A stretch of DNA of 64,000 bases from Clostridium gasigenes (GTDB taxonomy: Bacteria; Bacillota; Clostridia; Clostridiales; Clostridiaceae), in assembly GCF_900104115.1 (NCBI RefSeq), contig NZ_FNJM01000017.1:1-64000 (forward strand), read 5' to 3'. Shown here one piece after another: positions 34,138 to 43,147 of this stretch. The notes under the pieces are model-generated. The model was given only the letters and a program-made list of their open reading frames with translations, had not been told where the DNA came from and searched no databases. The position numbers and the translations under genes are program-made. Positions within the stretch are counted from its first letter, which is position 1; each line of letters opens with the position of its first letter.

Positions 34138-36567
34138 ATGGAAACTTTAAAAAGAAATTTTTTATCAAAGGGTTTTAAAAATAGTACTGAAAGAGTATAC
34201 AAATTAAAAGAAGAAATACTTTCTGCACAACCATGTGTTGAAGTGGAGAGAGCTAGACTTATCACTGAATCATTTAAAGAAACAGAAGATCAGCCTATAA
34301 TTATACGCAAAGCTAAGGCTTTAGAAAAAATATTAAATGAAATTCCTGTAGTAATTAGAGATGGTGAACTTATAGTTGGTACATTATCTAAAAATCCAAG
34401 ATCAGCTCAAGTGTTCCCGGAATTTTCTAATAAATGGCTGGTATCAGAGTTTGATAGAATAGGGAAAAGAACATCTGATAAATATGAGATATCCGAAGAT
34501 GTTAAATCAGAACTAGTAGAATTATTTAAGTATTGGGATGGAAAAACAGTAAGTGAATTAGCTAAAGCATATATGCCACAAGAAACACAGGATGCAATGA
34601 GTACTAATGTATTTACTTGTGGAAATTATTATTTTAATGGCCTTGGACATTATGTGGTAGATTATGAAAAAGTAATAAAAAATGGACTAAAAGGGATTGT
34701 AGAAGAAGTTCAGAATAAGATAAATAATAGTAATAAAGCTGATCCCGAATTTATAAAAAACAGGGAGTTTTGGGAATCGATAATCATATCTTGTAACGCA
34801 GCAATAAATTTTGCTAAAAGATATTCAAAATTGGCATTGAATATGGCAGAAGATGAAAATAATTCAACTAGAAAAAGGGAATTGATAAATATATCAGAAA
34901 TTTGTGATAGAGCCCTTGGGAACGGTTCCGATACATTTTATGAAGCTGTTCAATCATTTTGGTTTATACAAGTGATAATAAGTTTAGAATCCAATGGACA
35001 TGCTATATCTCCAGGACGCTTTGATCAATATACCTATGAATATTTTAGAAAAGATATTGACTCAGGAAATATAGATATGCTAGAAGCTCAAGAACTTATA
35101 GATTGCCTATGGGTTAAATTTAATGATATAACAAAAATACGTGATGAAGTTGTAACTAAGGCATTTAGCGGTTATGGAATGTTTCAAAATCTTATAGTTG
35201 GAGGTCAGACAGTAGATGGAAATGATGCTACAAATGAACTTTCATATATGTGTATTGAAGCTACCGGAAGTTTGAAATTGCCACAGCCTTCACTTTCAGC
35301 CAGAATATGGAGTAAGACTCCAGAAGAGTTTTTACTCAGATGCTGTGAGTTAGTAAGACTTGGACTTGGTTTCCCCGCTTTGTATAATGATGAAGTAATT
35401 ATACCTTCTCTTTTAAATAGGGGTGTAACCTTAGAGGATTCTAGAAATTATTCTATTGTAGGATGTGTAGAACCTCAATGTGGCGGAAAGACAGATGGAT
35501 GGTACGATGCTGCATTCTTCAACTTAGCAAAAGTGCTAGAAATGACCGTAAATAATGGGAAATTTAATGAAAAACAAATAGGACCTAAAACTGGTGAATT
35601 TACTTCTTTTAAGAATTTAGATGAATTTATAAAAGCTTATAAGGAACAAACTCAGTACTTTGTATCACAAATGGTGTGCGCAGATAACTGTGTGGATATG
35701 GCACATAGAGAAAGAGCACCGCTTCCATTTGTATCTTGCATGATGGATGATTGTATAGAAAGAGGTAAATCAATTCAAGATGGTGGTGCACATTATCGTT
35801 ATTCTGGACCATTAGGAGTTGGAATTGCAAATATAGGCGATTCTTTCATGGCAATAAAAAAACTTGTATTTGAGGATAAAAAGATTACTTTAAATGACTT
35901 AAAAGATGCTCTGCTTACAAATTTTGGACAAGATGAAAAATGTGATGAGTTTAAAAGAAATAAGTTTAATGAAATTAAGAACATTCTTATTCATAAAGCT
36001 CCTAAGTTTGGAAATGACTTAGATGAAGTTGATGAATTAACTCGTGAAGGTGCACTTATTTATTGTAAAGAAGTTGAAAAACATACAAACGTAAGAGGTG
36101 GTAAATTTTTACCAGGATTGTATCCAGTATCAAATAATGTTCACCTTGGAAGTCAAGTAGGTGCTACTCCAGATGGCAGAAGCGCTAATCAACCTCTAGC
36201 AGATGGAGTATCTCCTAACAGAGGGATGGATACAAATGGTCCAACTGCTGCAGCAAATTCAGTAGCAAAACTTGATCATTTTATTGCAGCAAGTGGAACT
36301 TTGTTTAATCAAAAGTTTAATCCATCTTCATTAAAAAATGACAATGGACTTAAAAATTTAGCATCACTTATAAGAGGGTATTTTGATGAAAAAGGTATGC
36401 ATGTACAATTTAATGTAATAGATAAAGCTGTTCTGATAGAGGCACAAAAACATCCTGAACAATATAGAGATTTAGTTATTCGTGTTGCAGGATATAGTGC
36501 TCAATTTATATGTCTTGATAAAAGTATACAAGATGATATTATAGCAAGAACAGAACAAGCTTTCTAA
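34138..36567 (+). CDS. Glycyl-radical enzyme, glycerol-dehydratase-like / YbiW-like
   Basis: The 809-residue protein has the active-site Cys loop IVGCVEPQCGG (Cys 443) and the glycyl-radical loop RVAGYSAQF (Gly 785, 25 residues from the end), the complete GRE pattern. Family stretches such as ERAPLPFVSCMMDDCI and LDHFIAASGTLFNQKFNPSS closely resemble the B12-independent glycerol dehydratase of C. butyricum. The context (FSA-type aldolase, PTS) better fits a ring-opening lyase on a PTS-made sugar phosphate, as described for E. coli YbiW on 1,5-anhydroglucitol 6-phosphate; that is inference. GGGTGG precedes ATG 34138. Confidence 0.85.
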   Translation: METLKRNFLSKGFKNSTERVYKLKEEILSAQPCVEVERARLITESFKETEDQPIIIRKAKALEKILNEIPVVIRDGELIVGTLSKNPRSAQVFPEFSNKWLVSEFDRIGKRTSDKYEISEDVKSELVELFKYWDGKTVSELAKAYMPQETQDAMSTNVFTCGNYYFNGLGHYVVDYEKVIKNGLKGIVEEVQNKINNSNKADPEFIKNREFWESIIISCNAAINFAKRYSKLALNMAEDENNSTRKRELINISEICDRALGNGSDTFYEAVQSFWFIQVIISLESNGHAISPGRFDQYTYEYFRKDIDSGNIDMLEAQELIDCLWVKFNDITKIRDEVVTKAFSGYGMFQNLIVGGQTVDGNDATNELSYMCIEATGSLKLPQPSLSARIWSKTPEEFLLRCCELVRLGLGFPALYNDEVIIPSLLNRGVTLEDSRNYSIVGCVEPQCGGKTDGWYDAAFFNLAKVLEMTVNNGKFNEKQIGPKTGEFTSFKNLDEFIKAYKEQTQYFVSQMVCADNCVDMAHRERAPLPFVSCMMDDCIERGKSIQDGGAHYRYSGPLGVGIANIGDSFMAIKKLVFEDKKITLNDLKDALLTNFGQDEKCDEFKRNKFNEIKNILIHKAPKFGNDLDEVDELTREGALIYCKEVEKHTNVRGGKFLPGLYPVSNNVHLGSQVGATPDGRSANQPLADGVSPNRGMDTNGPTAAANSVAKLDHFIAASGTLFNQKFNPSSLKNDNGLKNLASLIRGYFDEKGMHVQFNVIDKAVLIEAQKHPEQYRDLVIRVAGYSAQFICLDKSIQDDIIARTEQAF

Positions 36568-36572
36568 AAAAG

Positions 36573-36599
36573 TTAAGGCTTGAGGTTATCAAGCCTTAA
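36573..36599 (+). terminator. Hairpin between GRE and activase genes
   Basis: TTAAGGCTTGA-GGTTA-TCAAGCCTTAA with a modest T tail would lower transcription of the activase relative to the enzyme, a sensible ratio control for a catalytic activator. Confidence 0.6.
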
Positions 36600-36629
36600 T
36601 TTAAAAATATTTTTAAAGAGGCGATAAAA

Positions 36630-37562
36630 ATGTTTGAAAATGATATTAATTATAAAGAAAAAGGAGTAGTTTTTAATATACAAAGATTTTCTGTAAATGA
36701 TGGACCTGGAATTAGAACAATAGTTTTTTTAAAAGGATGTCCACTATCATGTACTTGGTGTTGCAATCCAGAATCACAATCTACATACAAACAAGTTATG
36801 TTTAATAGTGAAAATTGTAATGAGTGTGGTAATTGCATAAAAGTGTGTAAAAGAGATGCTATTAATTTTAATAATGAGTATAAGATAGATAAAAATAAAT
36901 GTATAAATTGTGGAGAGTGTGTTGATAAATGCTATTCAGAAGCGCTCCTTATGTCAGGGGATGATATGACAGTAGAAGAGGTCATTAAACTCATAAAAAA
37001 GGATTCTATACATTTTAGAAAATCTGGAGGTGGAGTTACACTATCAGGTGGAGAACCTCTTATGCAATGGAAATTTGCATCTCAATTATTAAAAGCTTGT
37101 AAAAGTATGGGGTGGAATACAGCTATAGAGACTACAGGATTTGCAAATAATAATATACTTGAGGAAGTAATCCCATTAGCTGATCTTGTTCTTTTGGATT
37201 TCAAGCATATTGATAACTCTAAGCATATTAAATTTACAGGAGTTAGTAATGAAACTATATTAAACAATGCAAAGACTATTGTAAAACTGGCAGAAAAAGT
37301 TATTGCAAGAATACCTGTTATTCCTGATTTTAATTGTGATGAAAATAGTATACAAGAGATAGTTGAATTTGTAAAAAGTTTAAAATATATAGAAGAAATA
37401 CATTTATTGCCATATCATGTATTCGGCTTAAATAAATATACTTGTTTAGGCAAAAGTTATAGAATGCCAAAGAGTGTTATGACACCAACAGATGACGTAA
37501 TGGAAAAATTTAAAAATATAGTTGAGAATTATGAAGTTAAATGTAGTATTGGAGGTAATTAA
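36630..37562 (+). CDS. Glycyl-radical-enzyme activating enzyme (radical SAM)
   Basis: The 310-residue protein carries the radical SAM cluster motif C-x3-C-x2-C in GCPLSCTWCCNPES (Cys 37, 41, 44), an inserted ferredoxin domain with two 4Fe-4S motifs (CNECGNCIKVCKRD and CINCGECVDKCYSE), and GGGVTLSGGEPLMQ. That is the PflA/DhaB2 class that places the glycyl radical on its partner, here the GRE just upstream. AAAGAGGCG precedes ATG 36630. Confidence 0.9.
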   Translation: MFENDINYKEKGVVFNIQRFSVNDGPGIRTIVFLKGCPLSCTWCCNPESQSTYKQVMFNSENCNECGNCIKVCKRDAINFNNEYKIDKNKCINCGECVDKCYSEALLMSGDDMTVEEVIKLIKKDSIHFRKSGGGVTLSGGEPLMQWKFASQLLKACKSMGWNTAIETTGFANNNILEEVIPLADLVLLDFKHIDNSKHIKFTGVSNETILNNAKTIVKLAEKVIARIPVIPDFNCDENSIQEIVEFVKSLKYIEEIHLLPYHVFGLNKYTCLGKSYRMPKSVMTPTDDVMEKFKNIVENYEVKCSIGGN

Positions 37563-37741
37563 GAGTATTTTTATAATGGGATTTTAAGCCGCAAACCCTT
37601 TAAAATAGCTAGGAGTTCCAAGTAAAACGGATGCTAAGTCAAGGACATTTAAAAAAAGGCTATATGAGATTAAATATATTAGGATAGAACAATGAAATAA
37701 ATTTTTAGCATAAGAAGATAGAAATCAAGAATTAGGAGTAA

Positions 37742-37858
37742 TGCTTTGGCAAAAGAGACTTGGCCTTTGTAGAGGAAAAAATTGAAACTCCTTCAGATGA
37801 TGAAATATGAAAAGATAATAATGAATTTGATAGAATAGTTTGGAAATTATGTCGCTAA
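37742..37858 (+). pseudogene. Short remnant of an unidentified gene
   Basis: A frame without start reads FGKRDLAFVEEKIETPSDDE, one in-frame TGA, then KDNNEFDRIVWKLCR and stop. It looks like a decayed C-terminus. The rest of 37563-37953 shows nothing recognisable except the AGGAGG site of the next gene. Confidence 0.35.
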
Positions 37859-37953
37859 TAAAAAAAATACTTGGAATTAAAGAATAGCTGTTAGATTTTA
37901 TTAATTTCTTTTATTGATATATAATATATAGTTTTAAACAGGAGGTATTGGAT

Positions 37954-38118
37954 ATGGAGAATAATAATGAAACATTATATGATATATTCGTGAATTATTC
38001 ATATAGTCAATTAAAGAATTTATTTAAAAATGCAAAAACAGAAGATGAAAAAAAATTTTGCATGACTCTATCTAATATGGTTTTACAAAAAGAAGAAGAA
38101 AAGGTTATAGGTAAATAA
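37954..38118 (+). CDS. Small antitoxin-like protein before zeta toxin, copy 1
   Basis: The 54-residue acidic/helical protein (LYDIFVNYSYSQLKNLFKNA, KTEDEKKFCMTLSNMVLQKE) follows a strong AGGAGG and stands directly in front of a zeta-toxin-like gene, the position of an antitoxin. A second copy at 54744 is nearly identical. It differs from classical epsilon antitoxin, so the assignment rests on position. Confidence 0.6.
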   Translation: MENNNETLYDIFVNYSYSQLKNLFKNAKTEDEKKFCMTLSNMVLQKEEEKVIGK

Positions 38119-38120
38119 TT

Positions 38121-38398
38121 ATGCAAAGCCTATACAATTTTCGCAGGTGTTAATGGAGCTGGAAAAACATCAATATATAAGTCTATTTATTATAATGAAA
38201 ATAAATATGAAAAAAGGTGGCCATGGAGTACCTGATGATACTATTGAAAGACGGTATTATGAATCATTGAAGAATTTAAATAAAGTTATAGAAATATGTG
38301 ATGAGATAAATATGTATGATAATACAGATATGTTTAGAGAAATAATTGATTTTAAAAATGGTAACATTATTTGGAAGGATAAAAATATACCAAGTTGA
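38121..38398 (+). pseudogene. Zeta-toxin-like kinase, copy 1, deleted and frameshifted
   Basis: The start (ATG 38121) is shifted by one base before the P-loop FAGVNGAGKTS. Then, compared with copy 2 at 54911, about 250 bases are missing between two TGAAAAAAG repeats, joining the N-terminal NENKYEK part to the C-terminal GVPDDTIERRYYESLKNLNK. No active kinase can be made. Confidence 0.8.
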
Positions 38399-38474
38399 GC
38401 TAATAATATGATATAAAGGCTAAGCTACAAGTATTGTTAAAAGAAGCCATAACTAATTGTAAACAATAAAAATT

Positions 38475-38508
38475 TAGTGTAATTACAAAGTTACACTGAA
38501 CTTTTTTC
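38475..38508 (+). terminator. Recurrent hairpin, copy 1
   Basis: AGTGTAA-ttacaaag-TTACACT followed by GAACTTTTTT. The same hairpin recurs at 53383, 54435 and 55539. Confidence 0.8.
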
Positions 38509-38639
38509 CGTTAATAAATTAAGGCACTTTCAAAATATACGTCGCACCTTGATCTATTATTTTCTTTCAAGTACCTAAAGTGTAAGCTTTACATTAATTT
38601 CTATTGTAAAAAAAAAAATTGTAAAAAAGAATTTATTTT

Positions 38640-38798
38640 TAAATATAGACGTTTAATATAAGTATTGAAAGTAAAGAATATATAGGTTTAATAGATGAAA
38701 TAGTTATAAAAGAATCTCGAATAGTTGAAAGGAGGGAGGCGAAGTTGGAAGAACGTGGTGGGTTTAAAGCGGGGGTAGTACTTAAAGGGGTAAAATAA
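38640..38798 (+). pseudogene. Fragments of helicase-locus genes
   Basis: 38742-38798 reads KLEERGGFKAGVVLKGVK and stop, matching the last 18 codons of the MazG-like gene at 59352 (KLEERGGFKDGVILKIVK). The sequence before it (AAAGAATATATAGGTTTAAT) recurs at 55712. The rest of the 38509-39118 gap holds the hairpin listed next and no gene. Confidence 0.65.
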
Positions 38799-38931
38799 GT
38801 AGATTGTTAAATTATAATAAAGATAGAACTATGAAGAATGGATATCTAATATGAGAGTTTAGAATAATTAAGAGTGAACCGTACCATAAATAAATGAGGC
38901 TTTTACTAAAATTGGATAATGGATTTTGAAG

Positions 38932-38969
38932 AAAGGTTGTATTTAGTGTTTACGCTAAGTATAACCTTT
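38932..38969 (+). terminator. Strong hairpin with G-U wobble pairs
   Basis: AAAGGTTGTATTTAGTG pairs with CGCTAAGTATAACCTTT over 17 positions, three of them G-U pairs that only work in rightward RNA. It stands 150 bases before the 65-residue protein gene. No gene ends just upstream, so a leader RNA element or a terminator of an undetected short transcript is possible. Confidence 0.5.
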
Positions 38970-39118
38970 ATTATATAAAAAGTTAATAATCTTTTAGTGC
39001 TTGCTAACATTTAAAGAATATTAATTGTTTTAGAGTAACTTAAAAAGAAAAATGATAAGTACTATATTATATAAAAATTGAATATATTATTATGAATTAA
39101 TTAAAAGCGAGGATAAGT

Positions 39119-39316
39119 ATGTATTTATCAAGACCAAAAATATTTTTTATTCCAGTTAATTATATAGATAAGGAGATTCTTGATATCGAAGAAATAAAAA
39201 TATTACCAAATAATACTTCTAATTATGGGTTTAAGAAGCAATTAGATATAGTAAAAGATGAATTTATAAAAGTTATTAAAAGCAATATTTATAATGATTG
39301 TTGCGTATGTAAATAG
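39119..39316 (+). CDS. 65-residue protein with C-terminal Cys cluster
   Basis: The product starts MYLSRPKIFFIPVNYIDKEI and ends NDCCVCK. Its first 30 residues resemble the N-terminus of the sugar-binding protein at 16358 (M-Y-L-S-x-P, P-V-x-Y, I-L). GAGG precedes ATG 39119. It lies 84 bases before the Met-X-Gly repeat gene and upstream of YcaO, so it may be a small partner or precursor peptide of that locus; this is inference. Confidence 0.55.
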   Translation: MYLSRPKIFFIPVNYIDKEILDIEEIKILPNNTSNYGFKKQLDIVKDEFIKVIKSNIYNDCCVCK

Positions 39317-39400
39317 ATATATAATTTTAATATTAGTAGTAAATAAAATCTAATAATTAGCATATGTATATAATATGAATAATTACATGTGAGGTTTATT

Positions 39401-40048
39401 GTGGAAAATGAAAAAAAAATGCTGGAAAATAGCATAGATAAGGATGAAATGAAAGAAATGATGCAGATGATGTGTATCAACTCTATGGTGCAAGCAATGC
39501 AAGGTATGCAGGGGATGAAAGGCATGCACGGAATGGATAGTATGCAAGGAATGCAAGGCATGCAAGGAATGCAAGGAATGCAAGGAATGCAAGGAATGCA
39601 AGGAATGCAAGGAATGCAAGGAATGCAAGGAATGCAAGGAATGGATGGAATGGATGGTATGCAGGGAATGCAGGGAATGCAGGGAATGCAGGGAATGAAA
39701 GGTATGTGCGGAATGCAAGGAATGCAAGGAATGCAAGGAATGCAAGGTATGCAAGGTATGCAAGGTATGCAAGGCATGCAAGGCATGCAAGGAATGGATG
39801 GAATGAAAGGTATGTGCGGAATGCAAGGCATGGATGGAATGCAAGGAATGCAAGGAATGCAAGGAATGCAAGGAATGCAAGGAATGCAAGGAATGCAGGG
39901 TATGAAAGGCATGCAAGGAATGGATGGTATGCAAGGAATGCAAGGAATGAAAGGCATGCAGGGTATGCAAGGAATGCAAGGCATGAAAGGAATGTCAGAG
40001 ATAGAGGAGATCAAAAAAAAGAAAAAAGATACAGAAAGATTATATTAA
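39401..40048 (+). CDS. Protein of 55 tandem Met-X-Gly triplets
   Basis: GTG 39401, behind GAGG, starts a 215-residue protein: a 32-residue acidic, Met-rich head (MENEKKMLENSIDKDEMKEM, then MQMMCINSMVQA), 55 triplets M-X-G at residues 33-197 (X mostly Gln, also Lys, Asp, His, Cys; one M-D-S), and a basic tail SEIEEIKKKKKDTERLY. The DNA is a 9-bp ATGCAAGGA tandem repeat. It precedes the YcaO gene. It could be a repeat-core RiPP precursor or a Met-rich metal-binding protein. Confidence 0.75.
   Translation: MENEKKMLENSIDKDEMKEMMQMMCINSMVQAMQGMQGMKGMHGMDSMQGMQGMQGMQGMQGMQGMQGMQGMQGMQGMQGMDGMDGMQGMQGMQGMQGMKGMCGMQGMQGMQGMQGMQGMQGMQGMQGMQGMDGMKGMCGMQGMDGMQGMQGMQGMQGMQGMQGMQGMKGMQGMDGMQGMQGMKGMQGMQGMQGMKGMSEIEEIKKKKKDTERLY
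39497..39992 (+). repeat. 9-bp tandem repeat array (ATGCAAGGA)
   Basis: About 55 units encode Met-Gln-Gly. Higher-order repeats are visible: the block reading M-K-G-M-C-G-M-Q-G occurs twice, around 39700 and 39807. The array should be prone to length change. Confidence 0.9.
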
Positions 40049-40058
40049 GGTAATACAC

Positions 40059-40089
40059 ATTACGAGGGATTCTATAAGTCCCTTGTAAT
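40059..40089 (+). terminator. Hairpin between repeat gene and YcaO
   Basis: ATTACGAGGGATT and AGTCCCTTGTAAT form a stem without a strong T tract, 11 bases after the repeat gene. It could set the ratio of repeat protein to YcaO. Confidence 0.45.
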
Positions 40090-40149
40090 AGATAAACTTA
40101 ATTTATAGGGATAGATAATATTTTGAAAATTAAATATGGAGGTGAAATG

Positions 40150-41946
40150 ATGATTAGATACAAAGATATAAATTTAAAAGATAATAATCCAGATACAACT
40201 ATATCTAATATAAAAAATATATTAAATGAAATTGGAATAAATACATCTGAAAGCAATTGGTATAATTCCCTCGAAAATTACCACTCAGTGACTATAAGGA
40301 TTAACAATACTAATCTAAGTACTAATGGTAAAGGAATAAGTCCATCATATGCTCTAGCAAGTGCTTATGGAGAGTTAATGGAACGACTTCAAAACCAAGC
40401 ATTTTTCAAATTATCTGTTGATGTAAGTCCAAGAGCTCTTAAATATAAGGGTTTTTATTATTGTCCAGATGAAAAGAATATGTCATTAGACCAGATACTA
40501 AAATTTGATAATGAATGGTTTAAAATTCAAGACAAATTAATAAAAAAAGAGATTGATATAAAAAAATTAATGAAAAAGTGGATGCAAATAGCCTATGAAG
40601 ATTTTGAAGATGATATTATATGTATTCCATATAATAATCTATATAGTAAAAGGAAATCATACATACCAATAAAGATGGTTTCTAAAATGTATATGTCTAA
40701 TGGAATGTGTGCGGGTAATACAAGGGAAGAGGCTTTAGTTCAAGGGTTATCAGAAATTTTTGAAAGATATGTAAATAAAAAAATATTAATGGAAAATATT
40801 ATACCACCTGATATTCCTAAAAATTATATAGCTAAGTATCCATTACTTAACAAGATGATAAATGAACTAGAAGAGTCGGGAGATTATAAAGTTATAGTTA
40901 AAGATTGTTCATTAGGAAAAGGGTACCCAGTAATAGGGGTAATAGTTATTAATAGATTAAATCAGACATATTTTGTAAAATTTGGAGCTCATCCTAAGTT
41001 TGAAATAGCTTTGCAAAGAACTCTTACAGAATTATTACAAGGGCAACATGCAAAAATGCTTAAAGGAGTTACAGAGTTTTCTTCTATTCCTAAAGTTGAG
41101 AATCTTCATAATAATATGATTGGGATATTAGTAAATGGTTCAGGAGTTTATCATAAGGAGTTATTTTCAAGTAATTATAGTTATGAATTTAATGAATTTT
41201 TAAGTGGATATAGTGATAAAAATTCAGATATGTTAAAATATCTTTTAGATATTTTAGAAAAAGAGGAATATAGTGTTTTTGTAAGAGATGTTTCATTCTT
41301 AGGATTTCCTAGTTATCATGTAATTGTTCCAGGTTTTAGTGAAGTTGAATCAATAGACGATATTGAAGCTTTAGATAGTTATATTAAATTTGTTAGCATA
41401 AAAAAATACTTAAGAAATATTAATAGTTTAAATTCTAATGAATGTAGATATTTAGTAGATACCTTAAATAGTTTAAATATAAAAAATAAATTATCAGTTC
41501 CAAAAATATTAAATTTAAATATGATAAATAACTTCAATTGGTATTACTCTGATATAGAGTTATTGAAGTGTGTTTTATGTTATAAAAATGGAGAATTTGA
41601 AAATAGCTTTAGCTATATAGATGAATTTATAAAAAAATTAAAAAATCCCACTCTAGATATTTATAATTACACATATTATAGATGTGTTAGAGACTTTATT
41701 GGTAATAAGGCATCTAATTTTAATTTAGATGAAAATATAGAATTATTAGAGAATTTTTATTCAACAGAAATAATAAATGATGTTGTTGATAATTTTCATG
41801 ACAATAATAAGGTGATAGATAATTTTGAATCTATTTCCTGTTGGAATTGTAATAAATGTCTTTATTCTAATAAGTGCTTCAGCCAGGAACATGATAGAAT
41901 ATTTATGATTTTAAAAGATAGATATGATTTAAATAAGATGGGGTAG
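40150..41946 (+). CDS. YcaO-domain protein, E. coli YcaO type
   Basis: The 598-residue protein follows E. coli YcaO throughout: SYALASAYGELMERLQNQAF near the start, SNGMCAGNTREEALVQGLSE with the ATP-site Glu residues, FGAHPKFEIALQRTLTELLQ, and a C-terminal helical (TPR-like) extension with a closing Cys cluster (CWNCNKCLYSNKC), an unusual addition. YcaO enzymes use ATP to activate backbone amides; the E. coli form is tied to ribosomal protein S12 methylthiolation, others make azolines or thioamides. GGAGGT lies six bases before ATG 40150. The repeat protein is its natural candidate partner. Confidence 0.8.
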   Translation: MIRYKDINLKDNNPDTTISNIKNILNEIGINTSESNWYNSLENYHSVTIRINNTNLSTNGKGISPSYALASAYGELMERLQNQAFFKLSVDVSPRALKYKGFYYCPDEKNMSLDQILKFDNEWFKIQDKLIKKEIDIKKLMKKWMQIAYEDFEDDIICIPYNNLYSKRKSYIPIKMVSKMYMSNGMCAGNTREEALVQGLSEIFERYVNKKILMENIIPPDIPKNYIAKYPLLNKMINELEESGDYKVIVKDCSLGKGYPVIGVIVINRLNQTYFVKFGAHPKFEIALQRTLTELLQGQHAKMLKGVTEFSSIPKVENLHNNMIGILVNGSGVYHKELFSSNYSYEFNEFLSGYSDKNSDMLKYLLDILEKEEYSVFVRDVSFLGFPSYHVIVPGFSEVESIDDIEALDSYIKFVSIKKYLRNINSLNSNECRYLVDTLNSLNIKNKLSVPKILNLNMINNFNWYYSDIELLKCVLCYKNGEFENSFSYIDEFIKKLKNPTLDIYNYTYYRCVRDFIGNKASNFNLDENIELLENFYSTEIINDVVDNFHDNNKVIDNFESISCWNCNKCLYSNKCFSQEHDRIFMILKDRYDLNKMG

Positions 41947-41962
41947 ATATTAGGTACAGAAT

Positions 41963-42202
41963 TTAAAAACACAATAGGTTTTTCAAGAGATGAGAATAGC
42001 ATATTTCAGCATAGTGAAATACATCAACTTTATTTTGTGGAATGTGTATACCTTGATATCTTGAACTTATAGGAATGCAACCAGACCAAGTTCCAGTAGG
42101 GTATTTAAAACGTACTTCTAAAAAATAATCTTCCATAGCAGGAACTTTAAATTGTTTAAGCAAAGATATATTATTATTAACTTTTTTATTTTCGTAATCC
42201 AT
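41963..42202 (-). CDS. Hypothetical 79-residue protein
   Basis: Read leftwards, GGAAG precedes the ATG ending at 42202, with AT-rich TATAAT-like sequence behind it. The product (FLEVRFKYPTGTWSGCIPIS, then SRYQGIHIPQNKVDVFHYAE) has no recognised domain and may be a 3'-truncated gene, as it stops convergent to YcaO only 16 bases away. Confidence 0.5.
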   Translation of the reverse strand: MDYENKKVNNNISLLKQFKVPAMEDYFLEVRFKYPTGTWSGCIPISSRYQGIHIPQNKVDVFHYAEICYSHLLKNLLCF

Positions 42203-42345
42203 AGGTAATCTTCCAAATATTTATAATATAATTATACAAGCCATAATAGGATTAAGCAATTTATTACAAAATATAGTCAAAAGTATTATAAATATATATT
42301 ATAATAAGGAATATATATTTTAATATAGTGGAGGTTATGTGAGAT

Positions 42346-42654
42346 ATGGAAAGAGAAAGAATTGCAATAATAGAATTTCCTCAGTGGAACGATAGAAATG
42401 CGTGTTATACAGATGAAAATTGTGATTTAGAAGAAGTTCCGAGAATGACATATAAAGATTCCGTAAAATATTTATTTGGTGTAATGAATGATGATTTTTA
42501 CTATAACATTACAGATAATATATTTGAACCATCCTATGATGAAGTAATCAAATATGCTAAAGATAATAATTTTTATAATGCAACATATGAAAAATTAATT
42601 ACATTAATAAATAATGAAAATACAACAATAGAATTTTATAAAAGTTTAATTTAG
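42346..42654 (+). CDS. Hypothetical 102-residue acidic protein
   Basis: GTGGAGG precedes ATG 42346. The soluble product (IAIIEFPQWNDRNACYTDEN, then YDEVIKYAKDNNFYNATYEK) matches no family I can name. It has a clear terminator right after the stop, so it is probably expressed. Confidence 0.6.
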   Translation: MERERIAIIEFPQWNDRNACYTDENCDLEEVPRMTYKDSVKYLFGVMNDDFYYNITDNIFEPSYDEVIKYAKDNNFYNATYEKLITLINNENTTIEFYKSLI

Positions 42655-42656
42655 AG

Positions 42657-42696
42657 AAACTCTTACTTGTATTAAATATGCAAGTAAGAGTTTTTA
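42657..42696 (+). terminator. Terminator
   Basis: AACTCTTACTTG-tattaaatatg-CAAGTAAGAGTTTTT is a perfect 12-bp stem with T tract. Confidence 0.9.
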
Positions 42697-42708
42697 AGTT
42701 AGAAGGGA

Positions 42709-42858
42709 GAATTTAATAATGAAAACTATGGAGAATTTAGAAATGTAGATTATGACTTAGAAGGATATGTACTTATAGCTGAAAATATTGTAGATATAGA
42801 AGTGATTAAACAAAATAGATTAAAAGATATAATAGCAGAATATACTGATTTAATATAA
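42709..42858 (+). pseudogene. Headless gene fragment
   Basis: The frame reads EFNNENYGEFRNVDYDLEGY, VLIAENIVDIEVIKQNRLKD and IIAEYTDLI to TAA 42856. It has no start codon. It is probably the 3' end of a deleted gene. Confidence 0.4.
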
Positions 42859-42979
42859 TGCGAGGAAGAAGTTAATTATACTTTTTCCTTGTTTTTACTT
42901 TCAAGTGATTTTTCAATTGTAGTAGTAACGACACAAGAACTTTCTAAGAGCCTACTAGAGTGATTGAGGATATGTTAAA

Positions 42980-43147
42980 ATGTCTAAAAAGATAATTAAA
43001 GAAACTAAGTACTGTAAAATTTTAAGTCAAGCAAGTGTAGTTGATGATGAATATACTTATTGCATTGAAAGAATTCATGTTAAGGCTAAGAATAGAGAAG
43101 AGATAAGATTTTCGTTATATTATAAAAAATATATGTATAATATTTGA
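42980..43147 (+). CDS. Small 55-residue hypothetical protein
   Basis: GAGG lies nine bases before ATG 42980. The product (MSKKIIKETKYCKILSQASV, VDDEYTYCIERIHVKAKNRE) is basic and soluble. Function unknown. Confidence 0.45.
   Translation: MSKKIIKETKYCKILSQASVVDDEYTYCIERIHVKAKNREEIRFSLYYKKYMYNI

Noticed and set aside
39289-40014. Long minus-strand open frames rich in Ile-Pro-Cys or Leu-His-Ser across the repeat gene
   Set aside because: They are by-products of the 9-bp ATGCAAGGA repeat, which is open in several frames; only the plus frame has a ribosome site and a non-repeat head and tail.
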